From Cellulomonas sp. KH9 (GTDB lineage Bacteria; Actinomycetota; Actinomycetes; Actinomycetales; Cellulomonadaceae): a stretch of 64,000 bases of DNA. Shown piece after piece: positions 51,424 to 61,235 of this stretch (its first letter is position 1; the number at the start of each line of letters is the position of its first letter). The stretch spans positions 707,749 to 771,748 of the forward strand of contig NZ_FOSE01000001.1 in the NCBI RefSeq assembly GCF_900114185.1, read 5' to 3'. The notes beneath the pieces are model-generated. The model was not told the origin of the DNA. It worked only from the letters and a program-made list of their open reading frames with translations, and did no database searches. Made by a program: the position numbers and the translations under genes.

Positions 51424-52271
51424 CGCTCGGTGTGCTCCGTCGCCCCGTCGTCGACGACCTCCGTGCCGGCCTGGCCGGCCACGGGCGCCGTCGCGGCGTG
51501 GCCGAAGACCTCCCGCTCGACGGCCGCGCGCTCGACCGGCTCGTCGTAGTCGGTGTCGCGCCCCTCGACCGTCTCGCCGGCCTTCTCCTTGCGGCGTGCC
51601 TTCCACAGCTCGAAGACCACGGGCAGCACCGAGACGCCGACGATGAGGATCAGCAGGGCCTCGATGTTGTTCTTGATGAACGAGAAGTTGCCCAGCCAGT
51701 AGCCCAGCAGCGTCACCCCGACGCCCCAGAGCAGCGCCCCGATGACGTTGTACGACACGAAGTGGCGGTAGTGCATCTTGCCGACGCCGGCCGCCACGGG
51801 GGCGTACGTCCGCACGAAGGGCACGAAGCGCGCCACGATGATCGTGCGGCCGCCGTACTTGTCGAAGTACGCGTAGGTCTGGTCGATGTACTTCTGCTTG
51901 AAGAACCGCGAGTCGGGCCGGTTGAAGACCTTGGGCCCGAGCTTGCGGCCGATCGCGTACGCGACCTGGTCGCCCGTGAACGCGGCGAGGAACAGCAGCA
52001 GGCACAGCACCCAGATGTTGAGCTGCAGCGAGTCCTGCGCGACGAGCGCCCCGGCGGTGAAGAGCAGCGAGTCGCCGGGCAGGAACGGGAAGAGCAGCCC
52101 GGTCTCGATGAAGACGACGGCCACGATGCCGATGAGCGCCGCGGTGCCGAACGAGTCGATGAGCTTCTCGGCGTTGAGGAAGTCCGGGCCCAGCGCGGGC
52201 AGCGGACCACCTGCCAGGGCCTGCATCGGGGCGTCGGTCAGGGCGGCAGCGAGCACCGTCGTCGTCAGCAT
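51420..52271 (-). CDS. DedA-family membrane protein
   Basis: A 283-residue membrane protein with five or so hydrophobic segments. The DedA signatures LLFPFLPGDSLLFTAGAL and RFVPFVRTYAPVAAGVGKM, with the conserved Arg and Pro, are intact. The C-terminus has a charged tail of about 60 residues. DedA proteins are implicated in lipid carrier recycling and membrane homeostasis. The ATG at 52271 places the start just before the first helix; the longer frame upstream is not supported. Confidence 0.92.
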   Translation of the reverse strand: MLTTTVLAAALTDAPMQALAGGPLPALGPDFLNAEKLIDSFGTAALIGIVAVVFIETGLLFPFLPGDSLLFTAGALVAQDSLQLNIWVLCLLLFLAAFTGDQVAYAIGRKLGPKVFNRPDSRFFKQKYIDQTYAYFDKYGGRTIIVARFVPFVRTYAPVAAGVGKMHYRHFVSYNVIGALLWGVGVTLLGYWLGNFSFIKNNIEALLILIVGVSVLPVVFELWKARRKEKAGETVEGRDTDYDEPVERAAVEREVFGHAATAPVAGQAGTEVVDDGATEHTER

Positions 52272-52392
52272 GGGTCCCAGCGTACGGCGCGCGACGTGGG
52301 CGGCGGCTGGTCCCCGGGTGCAGGATCCGTGCACGTCGGGCCGTCGGGGGCCCGGTCGCGGACGTGACGGCGGGGCCGGCGTGGGTGCCGCG

Positions 52393-53496
52393 TCACCGGT
52401 CGACCCGGGCGCTGCCACCACCCGCGAGCTTGAGCACCTCGGCCTTCGTCACCATCGTGGTGTCGCCGGGGGTCGTCATGGCCAGCGCGCCGTGCGCGGC
52501 GCCGTACTCGACGGCCGTCGCGAGCGGCTGCCCGTCGAGCAGGCCGTAGATGAGGCCGGACGCGAACGAGTCGCCGCCGCCGACACGGTCGAGGATCTCG
52601 AGGCGCTCGCGGTACGTCGCCTGCACGACCCCGGTGTCGCGGGACCACGCGATCGCGCCCCAGTCGTTGCAGGACGCGGAGTGCACGGTGCGCAGCGTGG
52701 TGCCGATGACCCGGAAGCTCGGGTACGCGGCGGCGGCCTTCTCGATCATCGCGGCGAACGCGTCGACCTCGATGGCGGAGATGTTCTCGTCGACGCCCTC
52801 GACCTCGAACCCGAGGGAGGCGGTGAAGTCCTCCTCGTTGCCGATCATGACGTCGACGTGCTCGGCGATGCGCGTGTTGACCTCCTGCGCCGTCGCCTGC
52901 CCGCCGATCGCCTTCCACAGCGACGGCCGGTAGTTGAGGTCGTAGGACACCACCGTGCCGTGGCGCTTCGCGGCGGTCACCGCCTCGACGACCAGCTCGG
53001 CGGTCGTCGCGCTCAGCGCGGCGAAGATGCCGCCGGTGTGCAGCCAGCGCACACCCAGGTCGCCGAACAGGTGGTCCCAGTCGACGTCCCCCGGCTGCAG
53101 CTGCGAGGCCGCGGTCAGGCCGCGGTCGGAGACGCCCACGGCGCCGCGCACGCCGAAGCCGCGCTCGGTGAAGTTCAGGCCGTTGCGCACGCCGCGGCCG
53201 ATGCCGTCGTACGGGACCCAGCGGATGAACGACGTGTCGACGCCGCCGGTGAGGACGAGGTCCTCGACGAGGCGGCCCACCTCGTTGTCGGCCAGGGCGG
53301 TGACGACGGCCGCGCGCTGGTCGAAGGCGCGGCGCAGGCCGCGGGCGACGTTGTACTCGCCGCCGCCCTCCCACACGCGGAACTGCCGGGCGGTGCGGAT
53401 GCGGCCCTCGCCCGGGTCGAGGCGCAGCATGACCTCACCGAGCGAGACGACGTCGTAGCGGCACTCGGCCGCGGGCCGGATGGACAGGGCGCTCAT
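52393..53496 (-). CDS. kdgK: PfkB-family sugar kinase, probable 2-keto-3-deoxygluconate kinase
   Basis: A 367-residue ribokinase-like enzyme. The N-terminal substrate region is VVSLGEVMLRLDPGEGRIRTA-F-VWEGGGEYNVA, close to KDG kinases, and the anion-hole and catalytic Asp lie in RVGGGDSFASGL near residue 315. It would phosphorylate KDG to KDPG. It starts 46 bases after the KDPG aldolase gene on the same strand, under an IclR gene, which supports the assignment. Fructokinase activity cannot be excluded from sequence alone. Confidence 0.85.
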   Translation of the reverse strand: MSALSIRPAAECRYDVVSLGEVMLRLDPGEGRIRTARQFRVWEGGGEYNVARGLRRAFDQRAAVVTALADNEVGRLVEDLVLTGGVDTSFIRWVPYDGIGRGVRNGLNFTERGFGVRGAVGVSDRGLTAASQLQPGDVDWDHLFGDLGVRWLHTGGIFAALSATTAELVVEAVTAAKRHGTVVSYDLNYRPSLWKAIGGQATAQEVNTRIAEHVDVMIGNEEDFTASLGFEVEGVDENISAIEVDAFAAMIEKAAAAYPSFRVIGTTLRTVHSASCNDWGAIAWSRDTGVVQATYRERLEILDRVGGGDSFASGLIYGLLDGQPLATAVEYGAAHGALAMTTPGDTTMVTKAEVLKLAGGGSARVDR

Positions 53497-53542
53497 GGGG
53501 TCCTCGGTCTCGTGGTGGGTGCGGTGGCGGGGGCGGTGCGGC

Positions 53543-54166
53543 TCAGCGCCGGGCGAGGGCGACGGCCTCGGCGGTCAGGCGCGTGATCGTGGCGTACTCA
53601 CCGGCGCGCACGAGGTCCCGGCTCACCATCCACGAGCCGCCGACGGCGACGACGGCGGGCACGTCGAGGTACTCGTGCAGGTTGCCCGCGCCCACGCCGC
53701 CGGTGGGCACGAAGCCGACGTCGCCGAAGGGGGCGGCGAGCGCGGCGACGGCCTTCGCGCCGCCGGACGTCCCGGCCGGGAAGAACTTGACGGTCGTCAG
53801 CCCCAGCTCGAGCGCCGCCTGGATCTCGGTGGCGGTCACGGCCCCGGGCAGCACCAGGACGCCGTGCTCCTGGCACCGCTCGACGACCGCCCGGCTCAGT
53901 CCCGGCGAGACGACGTAGGACGCGCCGGCGGCGACCGCCTGGTCGACCTGGCGGACGGTGAGGACCGTGCCGGCGCCGACGAGCACGTCGCCGCGGACGC
54001 TCATGGCCCGGATGGCGTCGGGGGCCGCGGCGGTCCGGAAGGTCACCTCGGCCACGGGGAGCCCGCCCGCGACGAGCGCGGCGGCGAGCGGTGCGGCGTC
54101 GGCGGCCTCGTCGAGCACGACGACCGGGACGATCCGGGCGGCCGCGAGCTGGTCCAGGGTGTCCAT
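53543..54166 (-). CDS. eda: KDPG (2-keto-3-deoxy-6-phosphogluconate) aldolase
   Basis: A 207-residue class I aldolase. The catalytic Glu is in VAEVTFRT, the phosphate and substrate loop is GAGTVLT, and the Schiff-base Lys is in TTVKFFPAG near residue 130; GGVGAGNL closes the barrel. It splits KDPG to pyruvate and glyceraldehyde 3-phosphate, the last step of the glucuronate route in this window. AAGGAG lies upstream of the ATG at 54166. It is first in an operon with kdgK. Confidence 0.93.
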   Translation of the reverse strand: MDTLDQLAAARIVPVVVLDEAADAAPLAAALVAGGLPVAEVTFRTAAAPDAIRAMSVRGDVLVGAGTVLTVRQVDQAVAAGASYVVSPGLSRAVVERCQEHGVLVLPGAVTATEIQAALELGLTTVKFFPAGTSGGAKAVAALAAPFGDVGFVPTGGVGAGNLHEYLDVPAVVAVGGSWMVSRDLVRAGEYATITRLTAEAVALARR

Positions 54167-54193
54167 CGCAGGTTCTCCTTCGAACGGGTTGCG

Positions 54194-54220
54194 CCTAGCG
54201 GAACGCTCGTGCCGCTGAGG
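54194..54220. promoter_or_regulatory. inverted repeat upstream of eda, candidate IclR operator
   Basis: CCT-AGCGG, ten bases, then CCGCT-GAGG: arms that match except for one extra base, in the promoter region 28-54 bases before eda. IclR proteins often bind such spaced repeats. Confidence 0.4.
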
Positions 54221-54322
54221 GGAACACTGTCTCACGCGGGGGTCCACCGCGTCACCGGCGTGCGCGCGACGGCGCACCACCGGCGGGCCCGCCGGTGCCG
54301 GGCGCCGTGCGGGCGGCCCGGC

Positions 54323-55114
54323 TCAGGGGCGGGGGAGGGTGAGACCGGCCGGCAGCAGGGGCGGCAGCACGCGCAGCACGGCGGCGTGCAGCTCGGCGAC
54401 GCGTCCGGGCGTCATGCGCTCGACCGGCGCGGTGACCGACACCGCGGCGACCGCCGCACCCGCGCGCACGAGCGGCACCGCGAGGCAGCTGATGCCCGCC
54501 TCGTTCTCCTCGACCTCCGTGGCGTACCCCGTGCGACGCGCCCGCTCGAGCGCGTCCCAGACGTGCTCGGCGTCGACGTCGCCCGCCGTGAGGTAGCCGG
54601 CGAGCGCGGCGCGGTCGGTCCCGCGGTACGCCAGCAGCGCCCGCCCCAGCGCGGTGGTGACCGCGGGGCGGCGGCGCCCGATCGCCGACCAGACGCGCAC
54701 CGGGCGCTCGGGCTCGACCTTGTCGAGGTAGACGACCTCGCGCCCGCCGAGCACGCCCAGGTGGACCAGCTCGTCGACGTCCCGGCTCAGCGCCACGAGC
54801 GCGGGGTGCAGCAGGACGGGCAGGTTCTCGTCGGCGAAGTAGTCGTCGCCCAGCCGTGCCGCCGCAGCGCCGAGCACGTACCGGCCGGACGGCTCCTGCG
54901 TCGCGAAGCCGCGGTGGCGCAGCGCGGCGAGCGTGCGGTGCACGGTCGTCTTGTTCAGCCCCAGCCCCGACGCGAGCTCGGCCAGCCCGGTGCCGGGCGG
55001 CCCGGCAGCCGCCAGCGCCTCGAGCACCCGCAGCGCCCGGTCGACGGCCTCGACCGGCGACGCCCCCACACCGTCGGCCGGCCCGGCCGGTGCCTCGTCC
55101 TGCGGGGGTGCCAT
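54323..55114 (-). CDS. IclR-family regulator, probable KDG-pathway repressor
   Basis: A 263-residue regulator. The winged HTH covers residues 20-85 (AVDRALRVLEALAAAG and LNKTTVHRTLAALRHRGF), and a GAF-like IclR effector domain fills the rest (LGRALLAYRG, RRTGYATEVEENEAGISCLAVPLV). It lies upstream of eda-kdgK in the same direction, so a KdgR-like role responding to KDG is a reasonable inference. Confidence 0.9.
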   Translation of the reverse strand: MAPPQDEAPAGPADGVGASPVEAVDRALRVLEALAAAGPPGTGLAELASGLGLNKTTVHRTLAALRHRGFATQEPSGRYVLGAAAARLGDDYFADENLPVLLHPALVALSRDVDELVHLGVLGGREVVYLDKVEPERPVRVWSAIGRRRPAVTTALGRALLAYRGTDRAALAGYLTAGDVDAEHVWDALERARRTGYATEVEENEAGISCLAVPLVRAGAAVAAVSVTAPVERMTPGRVAELHAAVLRVLPPLLPAGLTLPRP

Positions 55115-55225
55115 GCCTGCAGCCTAGGAGCCCGCCGCCGCCGACCGGGCCGGGGCGGACGCCTCGCACGCCGCCCGACCCCGTGCGCACCGGCCCGCAC
55201 GGGGTCGACGACTACGCTCGGCTGC

Positions 55226-55984
55226 ATGGCGCGATCGGACGACCCCGCAGGTCAGGCGGGCCCCGGGGGAGACGTCACGGGTGCGGCTCCGGCCGATCCG
55301 ACGACGAGCGACGCGCCGGACGGGGTCGGCGTCGGGCCCTGGCCCGGGGGCCCCGACGCCTGGCCGCGGCTGCCCGGCACGGACCGCCTCGACCCGCGGT
55401 ACGACCCCGAGCTGCTCGCGCACGGCGACCGGCGCAACGTCGTGGACGCCTACCGGTACTGGACGGTCGAGGCGGTCGTGGCCGACCTCGACACCCGGCG
55501 GCACGCGTTCCACGTCGCGATCGAGAACTGGGCGCACGACCTCAACATCGGCTCGGTCGTGCGCACGGCCAACGCGTTCAACGCCGCCGGCGTGCACGTC
55601 GTCGGGCGTCGTCGCTGGAACCGCCGCGGCGCGATGGTCACCGACCGCTACCTGCACGTGCACCACCACGCCGACGCGACAGCGCTGGCGCGGTGGGCCG
55701 CCACCGCCGGGCCGGACGGCGGGCGCCTGCCGGTCGTCGGCCTCGACAACGTGCCCGGGTCGGTGCCGATCGAGGGGTACCCGCTGCCGCGGTCGTGCGT
55801 CCTGCTGCTGGGGCAGGAGTCCACGGGGCTGAGCGCCGCGGCGCAGGACGTCTGCGACGTCGTCCTGCACATCACCCAGCACGGCAGCACGCGGTCGCTC
55901 AACGCGGGCGCGGCGGCCGCGATCGCGATGCACACGTGGATGGTGCAGCACGTGACGCCGCCCGACGGCGCCGGCCCGCGCTGA
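55226..55984 (+). CDS. SpoU/TrmH-family RNA 2'-O-methyltransferase
   Basis: A 252-residue SPOUT methyltransferase. The three knot motifs are NIGSVVRTANAFNAAGVHVVG (near residues 110-130), VLLLGQESTGLS and STRSLNAGAAAAIAMHTW. An N-terminal extension of about 50 residues is low complexity. The target RNA is not clear. A SpoU gene just before fba is a conserved actinobacterial arrangement. Confidence 0.88.
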   Translation: MARSDDPAGQAGPGGDVTGAAPADPTTSDAPDGVGVGPWPGGPDAWPRLPGTDRLDPRYDPELLAHGDRRNVVDAYRYWTVEAVVADLDTRRHAFHVAIENWAHDLNIGSVVRTANAFNAAGVHVVGRRRWNRRGAMVTDRYLHVHHHADATALARWAATAGPDGGRLPVVGLDNVPGSVPIEGYPLPRSCVLLLGQESTGLSAAAQDVCDVVLHITQHGSTRSLNAGAAAAIAMHTWMVQHVTPPDGAGPR

Positions 55985-56030
55985 CGTCGCCGCGCTCGCG
56001 GGCGGTCCGTGGTGCCCGTGCCGCGGCCGT

Positions 56031-56054
56031 CCGCCGACCGTTCCGCCGACCGTT
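56031..56054. repeat. 12-bp direct repeat upstream of fba
   Basis: CCGCCGACCGTT occurs twice in tandem between the methyltransferase and fba genes. No function is evident. Confidence 0.6.
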
Positions 56055-56157
56055 CCGCGCTCCGTGCGGGCCGGTCCCGGTGGACGTCCCGGAACGCCCG
56101 GGGCCCGGTGGTGGCAGACTCGTGTCGTACCGCACCCCGAACATCAGGAGAGCCGCG

Positions 56158-57180
<1,023 letters not shown>

Positions 57181-57200
57181 CCCGGTGCGCTGAGCCTGCA

Positions 57201-57240
57201 CGACGGCCCCGGTCCCCTGCGAGGGGGACCGGGGCCGTCG
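57201..57240 (+). terminator. terminator after fba
   Basis: Perfect 17-base arms (57201-57217 with 57224-57240) and a six-base loop, 20 bases after the fba stop. Confidence 0.88.
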
Positions 57241-57288
57241 TCGTCCGGGGCCGTCCGTGCCCGGTGCCGCCCGACGGGGCGGCGTCCG

Positions 57289-57702
57289 TCAGGACGTGGG
57301 TTCGACCGGCTGGAACGGGGCGTCGTCGTCGTCGACCACGTCGAGCAGCTCGCCGATGCGCGTCACCTCGAGGAGGAAGCGCACGGTGGGGGGCACGCGC
57401 AGCAGGCGCACGCGGTGCTCGCTGCGGATCGACAGCCGCGCGAGGAAGGCCACGCCCGACGAGTCCATGAACGTGACGTGGTGGGCGTCCACCTCGATGG
57501 GCAGACCGCGCTGCTCCGCCTCCGCCGTGGCCTCCTGGAGCTCGGGGCCGAGGTCCGCGTCCACCTCGCCCGAGAGCACGATGCGGGTGCGGTCGGTACC
57601 CACGATGACCTGCACGGCACCGGGTTCGCCGACCGTGACCGGGTCGGTCGGGTCCGCCGTGGCGGCATCCTCGTCGGCGGAAGGACTGTTAGCGTCTCGC
57701 AC
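57289..57702 (-). CDS. STAS-domain anti-sigma factor antagonist
   Basis: A 137-residue RsbV/SpoIIAA-like protein. The first 30 residues are an acidic linker, then the STAS domain with the phosphorylation site at MDSSGVAFL (Ser81 or Ser82). The GTG at 57702 follows AAGGAG. It is divergent from the phosphatase/kinase gene with only about 85 bases between, so the two are probably co-regulated and act as partners. Confidence 0.88.
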   Translation of the reverse strand: MRDANSPSADEDAATADPTDPVTVGEPGAVQVIVGTDRTRIVLSGEVDADLGPELQEATAEAEQRGLPIEVDAHHVTFMDSSGVAFLARLSIRSEHRVRLLRVPPTVRFLLEVTRIGELLDVVDDDDAPFQPVEPTS

Positions 57703-57786
57703 GATGCTCCTTCCGGGCGCTGGTGGGGCTCGCCGGGTTGGTCGAGCCGTCCATCCGTTCGGCACGCTAGACGATCGGAGGTGGTG

Positions 57787-59946
57787 GTGGTCAACTCCCA
57801 CGCCACGGAACCGACGTCCGACACTACGCCAGCGGACCGTGCGATCGGTCCGGACGCCCTCCCGTGGACCGGGCCGCCGCCCGACGCGACAGCGCTCGGG
57901 GCCGCGTTCGCCGCCACCCAGGTGCCCCTCGCGCTGCTGCGGGCCCAGCGCACCGGGATCCGTGTCACGTGGGTCAACGACGCCCTCGCGCGTGCCGTCG
58001 GGTACGCGGCCGACACCGTCGTCGGGCTCGACGTGCTCGGCGACCCGCGCGTGCGGCCGACCGACCCGGAGGCGGTGCGGGAGTACCGCCGCGGGCCGTC
58101 GTCCCACCCGGTGGTGCTGCGCCGCGCGGACGGCGTGCACGTGCGGTGCGTGGCGCACGTCTCGGCCGTGCCCGCCGGTGCCGGCGTCCCGCCCGGGACG
58201 CTCGTCGCGGCCGTGCAGGACCTCACCGCGGAGCTGAGCGCGTCCGCCGAGCAGGCGGAGCTCGTGGCGGAGGAACGCCGGGAACGGCGCAGCCTGTCGC
58301 TCATCGCACGGGTGTCCGACCTGCTCATGGACGTGGACGAGCCCCACGGGCTGCGCGAGATCGCGGCGCTGCTGGAGTCCGAGCTGGTCGAGCGCGCCGA
58401 CTTCTTCCTCTTCGACAACGGGCTGTGGGCGGCGGACGGGCTCGAGGCCGCCCACGCGGGCGTCGCGCGGCACCGCGGGCCGTCGGGCCGGATGCTGTCG
58501 CGCTGCCGGCAGGACCCGGTGGGCCGCCTCCTGGCCGGCACCCACGGCGACGTGCTGGAGCTGGACCTGGCGGCCGAGCACGCCGAGGGCACCTACGCGC
58601 AGTGGCTGTCCGCACGGCTCGCGTCGGACGGCACCGACGGCGACCAGCGGGTCGTGGTGCAGGTCGTCCCGGGCCGGCGGCGGCCGGTCGGCGTGCTCGT
58701 CGTGCGGCCCCGCGGCGGTGGGGGCACCGCCGCGCTGGACCCCGCCGAGCGCACGGTCGTCGAGCTGGTCGCGCGACGCGTGGGGCTGTCCATCGACAAC
58801 GTGCGGCTGTACGACCGCGAGCACCGCCTGGCCGAGACCCTGCAGCGCGCGATGCTGCCGGAGCAGGCCGAGGTGGACGGTCTCGACGTGTGGACGTACT
58901 ACTCGCCCAACTCCGACGACGTGCAGGTGGGCGGCGACTGGTACGACGTGCTGCAGATCGACCCGCAGACCGTCGGTGTGGTCATCGGGGACGTCGTCGG
59001 GCACGACGTCGAGGCGGCCGCCACGATGGGTCAGCTGCGCTCGGTCGTGCGGTCGTACGCGTTCGACATCACCACGCCCGGTCCGGTGCTCGACCGGGTC
59101 GACCAGCTGTTCGGCGGCATGCGGATCCCGCGGGCCGCGAGCCTGGTGTACTCCGCGCTGGTCCGCGGCGAGGGCGGCCGCTGGTCGCTGCGCTACTCCC
59201 GCGCCGGGCACCTGCCGCTGCTGCACGTGCGCGACGGGAGCACCCGGCTGCTGCGCGGCACGGGCGGGCGGCTCGTCGGGTTCGGCGAGGGCGGGCGGGC
59301 CACGGACGAGGTCGAGCTCGCACCCGGCGACGTCGTCGTCTACTACACCGACGGGCTGGTCGAGCGTCGCGACCGCAGCCTGCGCGCCGGGCTGGCGGTG
59401 CTCGAGACGGTGGCCGCCGCCGTGACCGCGCGCGACGCCGCGGGCATCGGCGAGGACCTGCTCTCGCGGCTCGCGGACCACCCGGAGGACGACGTCGCCG
59501 TCGTGGTCGTGCGCGTGCCGGGCACCGAGGACCACCTGGCGGGCGCGGTCTCGCCGCGGCGCCGGCGGTGGGCGCTGCCCAGCGAGCCGGCGTCGATCGG
59601 CCGCGCCCGGCACGCGGTGGTGCGCACGTGCCAGGCCTGGGGGATCCCCGACGCGGGCAACGCCGAGCTCGTGGTCTCCGAGCTGGTGGCCAACGCCGTC
59701 CTGCACGGCTGGGGGCACGTCGCCCTGCAGCTGTACGACACGGGCGACGGGCTGCGCATCGAGGTCGAGGACGCCAACCCGACCCCGCCGGTGACGACCG
59801 ACGGCCACCCGGGCCGCGTGGGGGGCTTCGGCATGCAGATCGTCGAGCGGCTCGCCGACTGGGGGTGGCGGCAGTCGCGCGGCGGCAAGATCGTGTGGGC
59901 GAAGGTGCGCCCGGGGGCGCTGCCCGCGTCGGCGCGGCTCGGCTGA
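57787..59946 (+). CDS. multidomain sensor phosphatase with C-terminal anti-sigma kinase domain (RsbU/RsbW fusion)
   Basis: A 719-residue soluble protein. A PAS-like domain spans about residues 30-155, a GAF-like domain 170-335, a SpoIIE-type PP2C phosphatase 345-570 with metal Asp residues in GGDWYD (383-388) and YYTDGL (519-524), and a HATPase_c domain 585-715 with ELVVSELVANAVLHG and GGFGMQIV. One polypeptide could therefore both dephosphorylate and phosphorylate STAS partners. GTG codons at 57781, 57784 and 57787 follow GGAG; the last has the best spacing. STAS genes flank it on both sides. Confidence 0.9.
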   Translation: MVNSHATEPTSDTTPADRAIGPDALPWTGPPPDATALGAAFAATQVPLALLRAQRTGIRVTWVNDALARAVGYAADTVVGLDVLGDPRVRPTDPEAVREYRRGPSSHPVVLRRADGVHVRCVAHVSAVPAGAGVPPGTLVAAVQDLTAELSASAEQAELVAEERRERRSLSLIARVSDLLMDVDEPHGLREIAALLESELVERADFFLFDNGLWAADGLEAAHAGVARHRGPSGRMLSRCRQDPVGRLLAGTHGDVLELDLAAEHAEGTYAQWLSARLASDGTDGDQRVVVQVVPGRRRPVGVLVVRPRGGGGTAALDPAERTVVELVARRVGLSIDNVRLYDREHRLAETLQRAMLPEQAEVDGLDVWTYYSPNSDDVQVGGDWYDVLQIDPQTVGVVIGDVVGHDVEAAATMGQLRSVVRSYAFDITTPGPVLDRVDQLFGGMRIPRAASLVYSALVRGEGGRWSLRYSRAGHLPLLHVRDGSTRLLRGTGGRLVGFGEGGRATDEVELAPGDVVVYYTDGLVERRDRSLRAGLAVLETVAAAVTARDAAGIGEDLLSRLADHPEDDVAVVVVRVPGTEDHLAGAVSPRRRRWALPSEPASIGRARHAVVRTCQAWGIPDAGNAELVVSELVANAVLHGWGHVALQLYDTGDGLRIEVEDANPTPPVTTDGHPGRVGGFGMQIVERLADWGWRQSRGGKIVWAKVRPGALPASARLG

Positions 59947-59992
59947 CGGCAGTCGCGCGGGAGGTCGTCGACGGCCCTCGACGGGCGTCGGC

Positions 59993-60358
59993 TCAGGCCG
60001 GGGCGGGGGCGTCCTCGGGGCTGAGGGCCGCCTCGGCGCCCAGCTCGCAGCGGTGGTCCGCGTCGATGCGGAACAGCTCGAGCGCGCCGCAGATCTCCAG
60101 CACGAAGAGGTCCCGGTCGGCCGCACCGCGCAGCACCGTCGCGCCGCCGCGTCGACGGCCCGCGTCGGCCAGCGAGATGAGGAACGCGGCGCCCGTGGAG
60201 TCCATGAAGGTCACCCGGCACATGTCGATGACGAGCAGCTGGCGGCGCAGCCCGACGACGCGCGCCGTCACCTCGGGGAACTGGTCGCGCTCGGCCAGGT
60301 CGAGGTCGCCCGCCACGACGAGGGTCGTGGTCGTGGACGATGTCGAGATCTCGATCAT
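59993..60358 (-). CDS. STAS-domain anti-sigma factor antagonist
   Basis: A 121-residue RsbV-like protein, STAS domain over residues 2-105, with the phosphorylation site in FMDSTGAAF (Ser54). It converges with the phosphatase/kinase gene, 46 bases from its stop. With the first STAS gene it brackets that gene, so the two may compete for, or be ordered substrates of, the same enzyme. No sigma factor gene is nearby. Confidence 0.88.
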   Translation of the reverse strand: MIEISTSSTTTTLVVAGDLDLAERDQFPEVTARVVGLRRQLLVIDMCRVTFMDSTGAAFLISLADAGRRRGGATVLRGAADRDLFVLEICGALELFRIDADHRCELGAEAALSPEDAPAPA

Positions 60359-60585
60359 GGGTCCTGTGCTCCGTACCGACCGGGGAGGGGGCCGCCCGGG
60401 GGCGGGTACTGGTCGACCGTTCGACTGTAGTCGCGGGTCCCGCGAGGTGCGAGTGCAGGCCCGGCTCCTCCCGGTTCGCCCCGAGGGTCCGGCGGCGCCC
60501 CGACGAGGGCCCGGTGGGGGCGTGCCCGGTCGTCGGCGCGCAGCCCGGGCGACCTGCCGCCGCGGCTGCGGTGCACACTGGCGCC

Positions 60586-61002
60586 ATGACCCACGAGAAC
60601 CTCCTGGACGGCCCGCCCCCGACGCTGCTGCCCCCCGACGGCGCCGACGCGACGGCCCGCGCCGCGCTCGCCGCGGGCACCGACCCGCGCGACGTCGTGC
60701 CGCTCGCGCCCGCGTCGTCCCTGGTCTGGGCCCTGCTCGCCGAGCGCGCGGCCGACCCGGTCACGGCCTACGCCTTCGCCCGCACCGGCTACCACCGCGG
60801 CCTGGACGCGCTGCGGGGCGCCGGGTGGCGCGGCCGCGGTCCGGTCCCGGTCGCGCACGAGCCCAACCAGGGCTTCCTGCGGGCGCTGCTCGCGCTCGCG
60901 ACCGCCGCGGACGCGATCGGCGAGACGGTCGAGGGTGAGCGCTGCCGCGCGTTCCTGCGGGACTGCGGCACGTCGGCCGAGGAGGTCGCCGCGCTGCGGT
61001 GA
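60586..61002 (+). CDS. DUF3151 family protein
   Basis: A 138-residue soluble helical protein: ENLLDGPPPTLLP at the start, ALAAGTDPRDVVPLAPASSLVWALLAE, YAFARTGYHRGLDALRGAGWRG-GPVPW-like and HEPNQGFLRALLALA. This is the DUF3151 family, found almost always beside purA or fba in actinobacteria, with no assigned function. The ATG at 60586 is set by family length. Confidence 0.88.
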   Translation: MTHENLLDGPPPTLLPPDGADATARAALAAGTDPRDVVPLAPASSLVWALLAERAADPVTAYAFARTGYHRGLDALRGAGWRGRGPVPVAHEPNQGFLRALLALATAADAIGETVEGERCRAFLRDCGTSAEEVAALR

Positions 61003-61235
61003 GCCGTCTCCCGGGCGGGGCGGGGTCGGATCCCGCCCGGCCCGGACCCGGTCCGTGACCCGGCCTCGTACCCGCCCCGGACCCGCGTCCCGACCGGGGC
61101 CCCGCGTCGCTCCGGTACCCTTCCCGGTGGTACGCGTTCACTGCCGCGCGTGCTGGGGTCACCCGCGCCGCGAGCCCGCTCGCGCCCGTCTGCGGGCTGA
61201 GCCGCACCGCAGGCAGCCTGGGAGTGGTGATCGTC

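Noticed and set aside
57703..60126. A 945-residue minus-strand frame across the phosphatase-kinase gene
   Set aside because: Only its last 137 residues form a STAS domain; the rest is antisense to a well-supported multidomain gene.
60431..60445. TCGCGGG-T-CCCGCGA palindrome between the STAS and DUF3151 genes
   Set aside because: Perfect but with a one-base loop and composed only of CG runs common in this genome; no gene end or promoter element supports a function.
61020..61125. GGACCC-rich stretch before purA considered as a riboswitch or structured RNA
   Set aside because: It is low-complexity CCCGG/GGACCC sequence without conserved riboswitch motifs; it resembles the other post-stop repeats.
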